From positions 1,302,001-1,366,000 of the forward strand of contig JANFNE010000001.1 of NCBI GenBank assembly GCA_024867545.1: DNA of 64,000 nt, read 5' to 3'. The stretch is from Phytopythium helicoides (taxonomy: Eukaryota > Oomycota > Peronosporomycetes > Pythiales > Pythiaceae). Position 1 is the stretch's first letter; every line of letters starts with the position of its first letter. The notes beneath the pieces are model-generated. The model had not been told where the DNA came from. It was given only the letters and a program-made list of their open reading frames with translations, and did no database searches. This document shows positions 12,329 through 22,732 of the stretch, piece by piece. The translations under genes were made by a program, and so were the position numbers.

Positions 12329-13345
12329 CTACTGGATATACTTGCTCAGGAAGCGACGGTGGAAGTCATTGCGGATGGTGTCGTTGATGAACCGCTTCTT
12401 CAGCTCCGGCTCGTTGCGCGACTGGTTCTTGAAGACCACGTCGTCGTTCCAACGGCGCTTCATCTTGGCGCTGCCAGCGCTGCTAGCTTGCTGCTGTGTC
12501 AGCGGGTTGCCGTGCAGGATCTCCTCGCGCGCCTTTTGCTCGGCGGCCTTGCGCTCCTCCTCCTCCTTGCGCAACCGCTCCTCTTCGCGCTCCCTCTTGA
12601 TCTTCTCCAGCTCGCGCATGAGCTCCGCCTCCTCATCGTCCTCGTCGTCACTGCCCAATCCATGGCTTTCAGCAGAGTCGTAACGTCATGAGCCAGAGCA
12701 AAAGGCCTACCTGTCACTGTCCGAGTCGCTGGATGCGTCAGAATCGTCTACATCATCTGCGTCGTCGTATTTGCTCGCGACGCTTTTGAGCTGCGACTCG
12801 CGCGCGTCCGCCTCCGCGTCGCCGATCAGCAGCAGCTTTTTGTTCTCCTCCAGCCGACGCAGCTTCTCTAAAGCCCACGGGCGTAAATCCCATCGTGAGT
12901 CCTGAATACTCCACCACACCTCCGAACCACCATCCAACGCACCCTGCGCCGTGCTCGATTGCTTGTTCTTCTCCTGCTCGTACTTCTCCTCCTTGCCCTC
13001 CAGCTCGGCGCGCAGGTCGCGCAGCTCGACCTCATTCGCCGTTCCCTGGCCCACTTGTCTGCACCAGCGACGCCTGAGGCCCAACTCACACTACCAGGTC
13101 CTCCTACAACCTCCCGCACCTGAGCTTGAGCTTGGTGTGACCCGGCAGGTCGCGCGCCGACGCCTGCTGGCTCGCTTGGCCTACACCGCCGCAGATTTCG
13201 ACCCCAGTAGCTCATTAGAACCCGCGAAACGCCGCCAGTCGCGCCAGCGCCACTCCAGCAGCCTCCGCGTACCGCCCGCGTGCCATCCGCCCTCGTTCTT
13301 CTGGCCCACGGCCGCGTGCCACGTCGGCCGGTGCGCCGTCGTCAT
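12329..13345 (-). CDS. CWC15: Spliceosome component CWC15 (5 exons, 249 aa)
   Basis: Exons, in transcription order, are 13254-13345, 13120-13170, 12931-13058, 12711-12867 and 12329-12650. Phases agree at all four GT-AG junctions. The product has the family start MTTAHRPTWHAAVGQ, then ARDLPGHTKLKLRQ. An acidic middle contains DDADDVDDSDASSDSDSD, and a Glu/Arg/Lys coiled coil follows. The diagnostic C-terminus reads ILHGNPL, KMKRRWNDDVVFKN, KRFINDTIRNDFHRRFL and ends KYIQ. CWC15 is a Prp19/CDC5L-associated factor needed in the catalytic spliceosome. The length is close to the human protein (about 229). Its stop lies just beyond the uncertain 3' end of the MORN gene, so the two are convergent. 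Confidence 0.93.
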
Positions 13346-13585
13346 GCTGCTTGCCGCTGCTCTCCGCTCTTCCCTGGCGGAGGCCGCCGACTCCTCATTG
13401 GCCACAACCCGCCGTCGGTATCTCGTCGGTATCTACCGGTTCCCGCTCGCCGTTTGAATTTTCGAGTGCGCCGGTTTTCCGTTGCCTATACATTCTTCAA
13501 GTGGTCCGCCGCCGCCGTGAGTGAACGTCGCTGCAACTGGCACGCATACAGCCGCCCGCCACTATCGGACTGGCCAACTGGCGGC

Positions 13586-15672
13586 ATGAGCGATCCGCCG
13601 CCGCCGCCGCCGCCGCTGCCGCAGGCCTGGGGCCGCCTGGAGCGCATCCTGCTGCAGAACGTCAAGCCCAGCGACCACGTGGAGCTCGTGCGCTCCGAGC
13701 ACCGCTTCGGGCGGCTGGAGAGCGTGTGCGACGTCGTGCTGGACGCGGGATACATCAGTCGGCGGGTGCGTGGCGCTCGGGAGCCGAGGGGACGAGACGC
13801 GGGACTGACGGCGGCTGCGGCGCAGCACTGCTCCATTGTGCTCGACTCGATGGACTCGCAGACCAACGAGCCGGTCGCCTATCTCGTCAGCAACAGGTGC
13901 GCGGCTTGCAGGCTGGAGAGGAGAATGGCAGCGGACTGACACGAGAGGCAGCGTCCACGACGTGTTCGTGAACAAGGAGGCCGTGCATAAGGGCAAGAGG
14001 GTGCCGCTGCGAGAAGGCAGCATGATCCATTTCACACAGCCCGGTGTGTGCGATGTCGTTGGACGTTGTGAATCTGGCGACTTGCTGACGGCAGGACCGC
14101 GGTGTCTTGTACAGGTGCACGGCAACCGCACGCCTATAGACTCCACATCCTGTAAGAGGCGCATGTGGGCGTTCGGTGTCGTTTTGAGAGAAGTGTGGCT
14201 TATGTGATGGCTGCGGTGGTGCGACAGGCGGGAAGGTCTGACACCCGAGAACAGGCGGCTACGGAAGCAACTCAAAGAGTGGCTGGACTTGACTTCTTCC
14301 CGAGCAAAGACTCGAAAACGTCTACGAGTGGAGGCGTCGGACACGCAGGGGAGCGCCAACGAATCGGACGGGATGCCCGTGGCCGCCCGTACCCGGTCGC
14401 AACCCTGAAAGAAAGCGTCAGCGACGAGAGTCGTCGGAGCCGGAGCCGGCATTCGTGACACAAGATGAAAACACGGACTCGTCCAACTTCGGAATGGTGC
14501 TTCGGAGCAAAACACCGTCTCCTGGGTCGAAAGCGGCGGGAAAGCGCCGGCGTCGGTCTGGCCCAGAGGAAGAAGAGGAGACGCAAGAAAGCTTGCAGGG
14601 CCTAGCACCGGAGGACCTGCAGCTAAATCATGAGAACCGAATCCAGAAGCAACAAATTAGCAGCTTGCAGCGTGAGTTGGAAAAGCTTAAGGACGCACTT
14701 CGTGAGCGCGAGCAAAGCGAGAAGCAGGCTCGTGAGCAAACTGTCGTCGCGCAAGAAGCCGCAAAGGCTGCTCTTGAAGAAGCTCGAATGGCGCGAGAAG
14801 ATGCAGAAAGTTCGCGCGTTGCTCTCGCGGTGGCGACTGCACAACACACCAAGGAGGTCGACGAGATGGTCTATACTCAGCACGAGCTCGAGCGAAATGT
14901 TGCGCGGCTGGAGGGAAAGCTGCGAACGTGTCAGAGTGATCGCAACCGAGAGGTAGGTGTTTTGTGATCTCAACGATTTCCCGTCTCTGCTTGGTCAAAC
15001 ACTTACTTCTGGTATGTATCCAGATTCTTCAAATGGACAGTCAACTGAAAAAGAAGGATTCCCGGATTATGTCGCTTGAAGCTCGGGTCAATGAACTGCA
15101 GCAGAGGACTCAGTATGCGGTGTTGTTTCTGTGTCCTGTATACTGCTAGTAGCTAACTGCATAGTATCTTGCCGTGCTTGTGTGATAGGGACGTCGTGTC
15201 GAGCTCTGCTATGTCTACGTCACGGACTGAGGCTTTCAAGCGGCAAAAGGTGGTGCTGATCACGCAGACTGTGAACGAGTTGGCGAACCCACCTACCGGT
15301 ATGGACAGCCAAGAAGGCTCTGAAGAGTCCCCTTCATTGATTGGCAACCGACGCGTTTCGCAGGATTCGAACGCTGAGAACGAAGCCTCGCCCGACACAC
15401 CGGAGCGTCAATTTTCGGGCGGACCAGCCCGCCCCGTGGACGTCCCCATACACGTGATGGCTCAAATGGGAGACGAGTCGAAGCTCGGGAGTAGCCAAGA
15501 GCTCTCACAGTCGCAGCTGACCCAGTCACAGTCGCAGTCGCAGTTGACGCCGCCACAGTCGCAAAACGTGCCTGCTCAGCCGACGTCGGTGATAACAAAC
15601 CCATACCGTGGTCGCTCGACACGTCGAGTGCTCACGACATCACCTGACGAAGAGGTCAAGCGCCAACAGTGA
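13586..15672 (+). CDS. FHA-domain protein with long coiled coil (7 or so exons; one or two frameshifts)
   Basis: Supported exons are 13586-13765, 13826-13896, 13952-14043, 14095-14114, 14228-14952, 15024-15112 and 15189-15672. Residues about 35-135 form a forkhead-associated phosphothreonine-binding domain: RFGRLESVCDVVL, GYISRRHCSIVL, SNSVHDVFVN and PLREGSMIHF (the core GR, SRRH and N residues are present). Basic NLS-like stretches follow (RKRLRV, KRRRRSG), then about 150 residues of Glu/Lys/Gln-rich coiled coil and a Ser/Gln-rich tail of repeated SQSQL. One extra base near 14400 breaks the frame, and the junction of 14043 with 14095 also appears one base out, next to a CCC run. A DNA-damage or mitotic adaptor role is a family-level guess only. 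Confidence 0.68.
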
Positions 15673-16348
15673 AGATGTGCGAACCCACTCTCACTCTGAA
15701 GTTGAAGGTCACCAATGTAGATGCTGCTTTTTGTAAACGCCAAACAAGTAAGTAGGTCCCTTAATACCACATCGAACTAGATACATGTAGCTTTCACGAC
15801 GAGTGCGGAACACTGCGCCGCGCGGTGAGAGATCAGAGTCTGCCCGACCGCATACGTCTGTGACGCCCCGCTGTAGTCCGGGAAGAAGCTGGCTTGCCGC
15901 GCATGTCGACCGAAGTTACGAAGACGTGTCCCCTCGACGGCGCTCTCGTGCTGGTGTCGTCAAGCTGAACGTCACGCGCGTTGCTTTTCGCTGGCGCACG
16001 ACACTTGCTCATCGACGCAGCTCTCGAGTGTGGCTGAACGGCAGCAGACAGACGCAGCTTGGTTTTCGCGAACGTCCGATACTTAACAAATCAGGGGCCA
16101 CAAAGTGTCTGCAGGTGCGCTCAGCGTTGCCCGCAGATAGCACTGTATACTCAGGCATTGTTGCATTTTCACTGGGTTCCATTCCCAGTCATCGTCTTTT
16201 ATCGTAGGATGCCGGGCTTACCACGGCCATACCCGCGAGCCGAAGGCGAGTGCTAGCAATGGGCCTCTAAATACAATTCTATCGGAAAGCGACTGGTGGT
16301 GACAACACCACGCCTCTTTGCTTTCAGCGTTCCTCGGTCCCAGACAAT
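15673..16348. other. Intergenic region, 676 bp
   Basis: Between the FHA gene and IFT56. I see no frame with recognisable protein features and no tRNA or repeat. It should contain the terminator of the first gene and the promoter of IFT56. A short pyrimidine-rich stretch precedes the IFT56 ATG at 16349. Confidence 0.5.
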
Positions 16349-18523
16349 ATGTTCACCAAGCTCTCTCAAAAAAGTAAGACACCTGCGGGGCTTTCAAACC
16401 CACCCAAGCCCCCATCCTCTCCATTGAGACCGACGGTGCCTCCTGTTCTTGACCTCGAACGCTATCTCCAGACGCGCGACTTCGCGGCTGCGCTCATTCT
16501 CTTGCGCGTACAGCAACGCCAGCATCAAGAGGAGGAGCAGCAACAAAAGTCTAAGGGCTCGCGCATTTCGGACTCTCCGACTAAACAGCGCCAGCAGCCA
16601 GAAGTTCGGTTCTGGCGCCGCAATACGTGGTGGAGGGCCTACTGCGACTTTCAGGAAGGCGAGATTCGCTCCGCGCTCGCGGGTTTTGAAGCATTACTAC
16701 AGGAGGATTGTGGCGATGGAGGTGGTGTAGAAAATATTCAGTATGAAGATCCGTTTTTGGCGCGCGATCGTATATCATGGCAGATTAGTCGCGCATGTTG
16801 CCTGTTGTATCTCCAAGACTTTGATGGTGCGGAGCAACAGGCCATGCTGGTGCCTCGTGACGCACTCTGTAATCGACTATTGTTCTTGCTTGCTCACGAG
16901 AAAATCCAGAGTCTGCACAAAGAGGATAAAAACGTTGTCGACATGCCTGCTCAGTCCGCGCTACTCCTTGACAGATACTCTCGACTATCGACACAGTCGT
17001 CAGTGCGTGATCAGCTTGCTGTCGCATTCTCGAGTTTTATTCGACGAAACTTCACTGAAGCAGTGGATGCTTACAAGCAAGTACTTGCTGCTAGATCCAA
17101 GGATGCTGGTGCTGCAGTGCATGTGTATCTGGCGCTCTGTTACTTCCGACTCGAGTACTATGACGTGGCAGCTGAGCTCCTAGCGACGTATCTTGAGTCA
17201 AAACCCAACAGTTTCTTCGCCGCGAACATCAAAGCGAGTTGCCACTTCCATCTGTACGGCGCCGATGCAGCACTACACGTTTTGGATGACTTTGCTGCGC
17301 GCTTTCCGCACCACCCGACGTCGGAGCTAGCTGAAAGTGTGAATGTTACCGACCACGAATATCTGTCTAGCTGCCTAGTGCGTAGTGTTGCGATTCACAA
17401 TCGCATAATATTCCGTCAGTGTTCTACATATACAGTGGGCAAACCAAAACACCTTGACCTGTCGGCGCCGTCAATTGAGACGACATTAAAGCAACTTATT
17501 GACACTGTCCCCGAAGCACGTCTCAATCTCTCACTCCAGTATTTAAGGAACCGATCGAATTCACATGCCATTAAACTTCTAAACGATGTGGAACCAGCTA
17601 TTGATCCCGAACGATTGATCAAGGCAGCGGTGTTTGCATTGATTGGCGAAGCCTCCGACATCAAGGAACATATATTCGTGGCCGAAAAGCTATACAACGT
17701 ACGTAGTGGCTGCTTGTTAATTTTATCTGCTCACATCTCACAGATTTTGAGTTCATGACAGACTGTTGGGTTGTCACCAGAAAGCGTCGACACGATTCCT
17801 GGTCGTCAAAGCATGGCGTCGTACTTCATTTTACGTCGAGAGTTTACAGATGCACTGGTGTATCTCGAGTCAATTGAGACCTATCTCTCTCCCACGAACG
17901 CATCTTTCAACTGGAACTATGGATTGTGTCTAGCGATCATAGGTTCGAGTTCGCTTGCTACCGATAGCACCACCATCAAATACTTCCAGAAGGCCCAAGA
18001 ATGCTTTGAGCGAGCTAGACGGCTCAACATCTACCTCGCTCACGATAAAATGTTGATATCGTGGCTCACTCGCTGCTATATTCGAGGTGACCAAGGAAGC
18101 AGGCAGAATGGCTCTCACATTCGTGGGTGGGAGTTGTTTCTGGAATTCCAGCAAAATACCAATCGTACGGAGGAGGTCGAGGAGGTGCTGAAGGTCGTGG
18201 CCAATGACTTGTACCGCTCTCGACGGTTTTTCCTCGCCGCGAGAGCGTTCGACATCCTTGAGCAACAACAAAACCCAGTAGACCCGGAGATTTGGGAGGC
18301 TAAGCGGGGTGCATGCATCGGATTCTTCCAACAAGTTGCAACAGGAGAGGAGCAGGACCTTGTTGCGGTCGGAGACTCGATTGATAAAAAATCAGCAGTC
18401 CCTTTGAGACTAGCGACACGCGCTGACGAGGTGCTCGCGATGCTAGCACGCTCGAAGAACACGCTCGAAGCCTCCAAGCTCACTGCGATGCTCAAGAAGT
18501 GGGTCGCAACGCTCAAGCTGTGA
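16349..18523 (+). CDS. IFT56: Intraflagellar transport protein 56 (TTC26/DYF-13 homologue), 703 aa
   Basis: Two exons, 16349-17698 and 17762-18523, are separated by a 63-bp GT-AG intron in phase 0. The protein is built of TPR-like helices throughout: YLQTRDFAAALILLR, YCDFQEGEIRSALAGFEALL, CCLLYLQDFDGAEQQAM, FSSFIRRNFTEAVDAYKQVL, YFRLEYYDVAAELLATYL. The most diagnostic IFT56 stretches are VPEARLNLSLQYLRN, IPGRQSMASYFILRREF, AFDILE and WEAKRGACIGFFQQV. IFT56 is an IFT-B subunit that helps load motility proteins into flagella, so it should serve zoospore flagella here. This is the intact parental copy; its last ~310 codons are repeated 10 kb downstream. Confidence 0.9.
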
Positions 18524-19614
18524 TGATCAACAGTGTGACATAAAACTCCTTAAGGATGTCTTCGCACTACGTTTTATATTAGGGTTGTGCAAGGCATCGT
18601 CTCGGAGCAGTAACTACGAGTTGCGCGCGAAAGGATCGTGGTCAATCGACGCATGCAGACTTTTAGGATGAACTGAGCGGTCGATTGGCGTCTTTCGTGG
18701 CAGTAGTGCCATTACAGGAACTAACGCAACTGCCATTGTCGCTGCAGCCCCCTTGATGATGGTCGTCCGAAGAGGAAGGTCAAACAGCGACAGGAAAGTG
18801 ACGATTAGCTGAGGCATGTAGTAGACGAACATAGCAGTGTCAGTCGGATAGGTGCGGCGTTGAAAGCAAATCTGTAAGTGAGACTGAGACTTGTTCTCTC
18901 TTTCAAGAGTCGGTTGCAGTGGTCAATTCAGCCAACATGTTTTGGATCTGATAGATCGATGATATATGACTGACATGTCCGAGCTAAAAAGTAGACGAAG
19001 ACTTGCAAATGTATCCCATCAACGCCAACACTGCCTTGATAGCATACCCCTCTCCAGCAACTCTGATGCTTTAGGACAGTAGCGGAGCCTTCATGAACTG
19101 GATGAGTAGCCGCTTGGTACTTCGAAGTAGCACAGATCGCACATAAACAACTTGATGTGGCTTTCGGTAGGTAGAAACGCTGAAGTTCTAGAGTTTGGCT
19201 AAGTGGGAGGCTCTGTCCTTGCGCGGTTACTGTTGAGTGGCATCGTCGAATGGCATCGTCGAAGTCTCGTATTTTGATCGTGATCTTGATGCTAGTACCG
19301 GTAGCAGATCGGATACCACGGAGTTTTCTCCGACGTCAGAATCAGTCACTTGGAAAAAATATAGAGGATATCTAAATCAAGGCTGTACTATCAATAAGGA
19401 TTGGAGCGATCTTGAAGATCATGTCCAACAGTGGAGAGATCGTGCTATATTCATCTGAGGGACAAAGTAAGGCGGCGTGCATTTTTAGATTAAAGTAATG
19501 AGCACTCCAATCTGGTCCAACACGATGGACCTTCAAAACGTCCCTGAGTTCGAGATTCACACCCTGCTAACCACCAGCACATTTAGAAATCCGATCAAGT
19601 TGCTTCGTTGAAGC
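18524..19614. other. Spacer downstream of IFT56, about 1.1 kb
   Basis: Lies between IFT56 and WLGC gene A1. The first ~590 bp are repeated closely at 28510-29100; the next ~470 bp are not. The last ~30 bp before the WLGC start match again (ATTTAGAAaTCCGATCAAG). A small minus-strand frame (18614-18832) is described separately. No RNA gene is recognised. Confidence 0.5.
18614..18832 (-). CDS. Small hypothetical membrane peptide (72 aa), doubtful
   Basis: The frame starts MFVYYMPQLIVTFLSLFDLP and contains a second hydrophobic stretch, GAAATMAVALVPVMALL, so it could be a small organellar membrane protein. A possible acceptor (CTTACAG) lies upstream, leading into ICFQRRTYPTDTA in frame. The duplicate at 28601-28819 keeps the frame open. 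However, most of the seven or so differences between the two copies change amino acids, which is not the pattern of strong protein conservation. It may be noncoding. Confidence 0.25.
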   Translation of the reverse strand: MFVYYMPQLIVTFLSLFDLPLRTTIIKGAAATMAVALVPVMALLPRKTPIDRSVHPKSLHASIDHDPFARNS

Positions 19615-22108
19615 ATGGAGATAGACCCGAAAAAGGCAGCACAAATCTCACAGCCAGACTCAACTACTACACCACACAAGTCTTCGTGGCAAGTCGATGC
19701 AAACCTCTTTGCAGTTGCGCTCGTTGCATCCGTGTGCCTCGGCTGGACAGGATGGCTCATGCTGCTCACAGTCGCACCAAATAGTACAGTCAACTCATTG
19801 ATGAACACCAAGACGTTTGATGACGGCTCTTTTTGGCGCTTCGTGGATCCTCCAATGTCGACATTGTTTCTTGGGCTGTTTGGCCTTTGCGCCGTCGCAC
19901 TCGCGTACTTGTACATAATTGTTCGAGTCACGATATTGCGCAATCTAAAATTTTCTGCTTGGGAACGGCTATCAACTTTCCAGCAAAAACGAAAATCGAT
20001 GACACGGATCGCCGTCAAACCAGCATTTCGAACAACATCAGCACAGCATCCAAAAATGAGTTTCAAGGCGATGACTCAATCGTTCAAGATGGCGAATAAC
20101 CATCGAGCTTCACTGGTACGTACAAATCGCTTGTTTACTGCGAGGCATCATTTCCCACAAATCTTCTTACACCACTGATTTGAAGGGTATCACACTCAAG
20201 TTCGTCGACTTTGGGATCCAGTTGTACTTGCTGATCGATATGATGGAGAAAGGGTTGCCCGTCGTGCTCATCGCCGTGTTCACAGCTGTGGTCGTACTCA
20301 ACGCACTTGCGACAGCAGTGATAGTTGCAGGATTCTCTCACCATCCAGGGTTGCCGGAACTTTTCCTCGACACGATGTAAGTGTTTCGATTTTGAAGGCG
20401 ACATTCGTTGATTATTCTTTGTGTGCCACTTACACTCGTGACTTAACACCTGCTCTTCATCTTCTCAACAGATTCGACATCATGGTTGCTGTCGGAGTCC
20501 CCATGCTCGTTCTCGTATACTGCCTCTCCACTTTTCACTTTGACCGGAAACTTCTCGCCATCAGCATTGAAGTGTTCCCACCCGGATTCTTTGAAAGAGG
20601 TGCAAGTGTCAACTCCGACCCAGTACAGCCAGAAATCATCCGAAGTTCGCTCAACGCGCTTCGAATCTTCTCCATCACGAGCGTATTCGCGCGAGTCGGC
20701 ACAAACTGTGCGCTTTGTCGTCGCTTCTACCAGCTAGCTGCAGTAATCAAGGACCCTGTCAAACGAAGCCAGCGCATCTATCCGAAACATCGACCCAGTG
20801 CCATAGCTTTTGTCATGATCGCGATGGTCACCTATCGTCTTTGTGGAGGAGAGTGTTCGGACGTCGACCGTGGCCTGTCGACCCCATCCAGAGTGTGTGC
20901 AGTACGCTAGACGGTGGATCATGTTGAGCAGTGATGAAGACTTGACCCAGTGTCCGTGTCTGAAGTTGATTGACGAGCATCCAGGACCTAAGACGTACGA
21001 CGAGTGGGTAAGTCCACCGAATGTGTTTGATAAGGTCTCGCAGCTTGCGATGTCTGGAGATCTGCAGATGTTGAGTTTGGTGAACCGGCGTTTGTCAACG
21101 TTTCCCGAGGAGCTACGAGGGTGCACAAATCTCCGTCACTTGTATGTACTCGTTGCATGACGTGCACGTTGTTGCTTAGAGCTTGTTAACAGTGCCCGTT
21201 CACGCATACAGGTCACTCATGTACACAAACACAGAGGTGCTACCAGTGTGGACGAAGGAGCTGTCGAAGCTTGAGTACATGTAAGTTATCTGGATTTTAG
21301 ACATGATATGGTGCTGGTCTCTCACTAGCCATTGATGTGCATACATAATCAATGCGACAACAATTACCAACAAAGCCACATCGATGGAAAGAACAAGCAC
21401 GACAAGCTATTCGAGATGCCCCAGGATTTGTTTGAAGATATGGTATCGCTTACGTTTCTCCATCTCGGTGCAATCGCAATATCCAGTCTCCCTTCTCTGG
21501 AAAACCTCAAGAATCTCAAATACGCAGTTTTCGCACAGCTTCTCCGCGTACATGAACTACCTTGCTTTGAAGGACTACAAAGTCTCGAGACGTTTGTTCT
21601 GGTGGGTTGCCCTCTCATCGACAGCATACCCGACACTTCGCCACTTGTGAGCTTAAAGCTATTCACGACGGTAGATAGAGGGACATTCTGCTGCAACGGG
21701 TTCATTGGAGAGTGCGATTTGACGAATTCCCTGTGTCAACGGCACGAGATCTGGGGGACCCCGATCGCAACGTGCTTGGATCCGAACCGAACAACCAAGC
21801 TCCCGACACCAGCAACCCGCGAGACATTCGCCAAGTTCCGTCCGATCGTTTGTGCTGACCAGGCTGCCAAACCTGGAGAACTTGAGCTTGGACCAACGCG
21901 AGAGACGTCGGAAGCGTGCGGTGGCATCTTGTACCGCCAGTGCGTACCACCTATAGGAGGTATCGGCATGTGCTACAGCTCTCGCTTCATGGGGATCGCA
22001 TGCGGTCCGAATGTTCTGGCTCAGCTAATGCGGCGACGACAAATCGAAGAAGGTGTCGGTGAGCGTTGCAACCCCGAGTACGAGGCGTGGCTTGGCTGTA
22101 AGTCGTAA
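19615..22108 (+). CDS. WLGC/LRR membrane protein, copy A1 (one frameshift)
   Basis: Five exons (19615-20115, 20186-20376, 20472-21141, 21212-21280, 21376-22108) match copy A2 exon by exon. One extra C at about 20831 (GTCACCTATCG versus GTCACTATCG in A2, B1 and B2) breaks exon 3. Layout: a short cytosolic N-terminus; about five membrane segments including LFAVALVASVCLGWTGWLML, LFLGLFGLCAVALAYLYIIV and FTAVVVLNALATAVIVA; a Cys-containing loop; LRR-like repeats (LPSLENLKNLKYAVF, FEGLQSLETFVL, TSPLVSLKLF); and a Cys-rich end with FCCNGFIGECDL, EACGGILYRQC, GIGMCYSS and WLGCK. I associate this ending with the oomycete WLGC-domain family of unknown function. Confidence 0.8.
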
Positions 22109-22732
22109 CTCCGAAAACCAAGGGTCATCTTTGCATCCTCACTGAATTCTAAGATATTTCATTTTGCTTGACGGAAGCGAATTGTTTTGACGTTGTAAAC
22201 TTCTCACGAGCCTGACTTTTCTCGAGAGCTGTAGCAGAGAATTCGGTAACACAAAACGTTCGATCTCATTTTCCTGGCAATTGGATTCGACGAAACGCGT
22301 CTAACACTGACAAGCCTGTGTTCTCTACTGGCGAGACCCCGCGACTCGAAGAGGTATCATATCTTAGGAACTCATAGATCAAGCAATTTCATCACATCTC
22401 CACGTTATTTGATTTGGAACCAAATGTCAGTTTAAAATGGCGAGCATAGGCTGTGGTTTCCCGAATGGGGCTAGATACGGTAGTGCCGTAAACAACAAAT
22501 TGGGCAGCCTGAGACCAAGATATGTGTTACTTGAAATGGGTATCTTTGTTTGTCGAAACTTGTGGTTCTCCACGCACCGTGCTACAAATAGCTCACCTTC
22601 GCAACGCAGACGATCAGGGTAACTTGTCCTGGTCATCTCACAGATGAAGGGGAGCTTTAGTCTCAAGCCGTCGACACCTTTGCTGGACAAGTTGGAAGCC
22701 ACTCTCTCCTCATTGAATCGACTCAAGTAAAT
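22109..22732. other. Intergenic region between WLGC A1 and B1, 624 bp
   Basis: Similar to 32036-32664 in the second unit, with scattered indels. It should hold the A1 terminator and the B1 promoter. No coding or RNA feature is recognised. Confidence 0.5.

Noticed and set aside
12206..12691. C-terminal extension of the MORN protein
   Set aside because: The open frame runs antisense over the well-supported last exon of CWC15 and has no MORN pattern; it is open only because of the complementary coding sequence.
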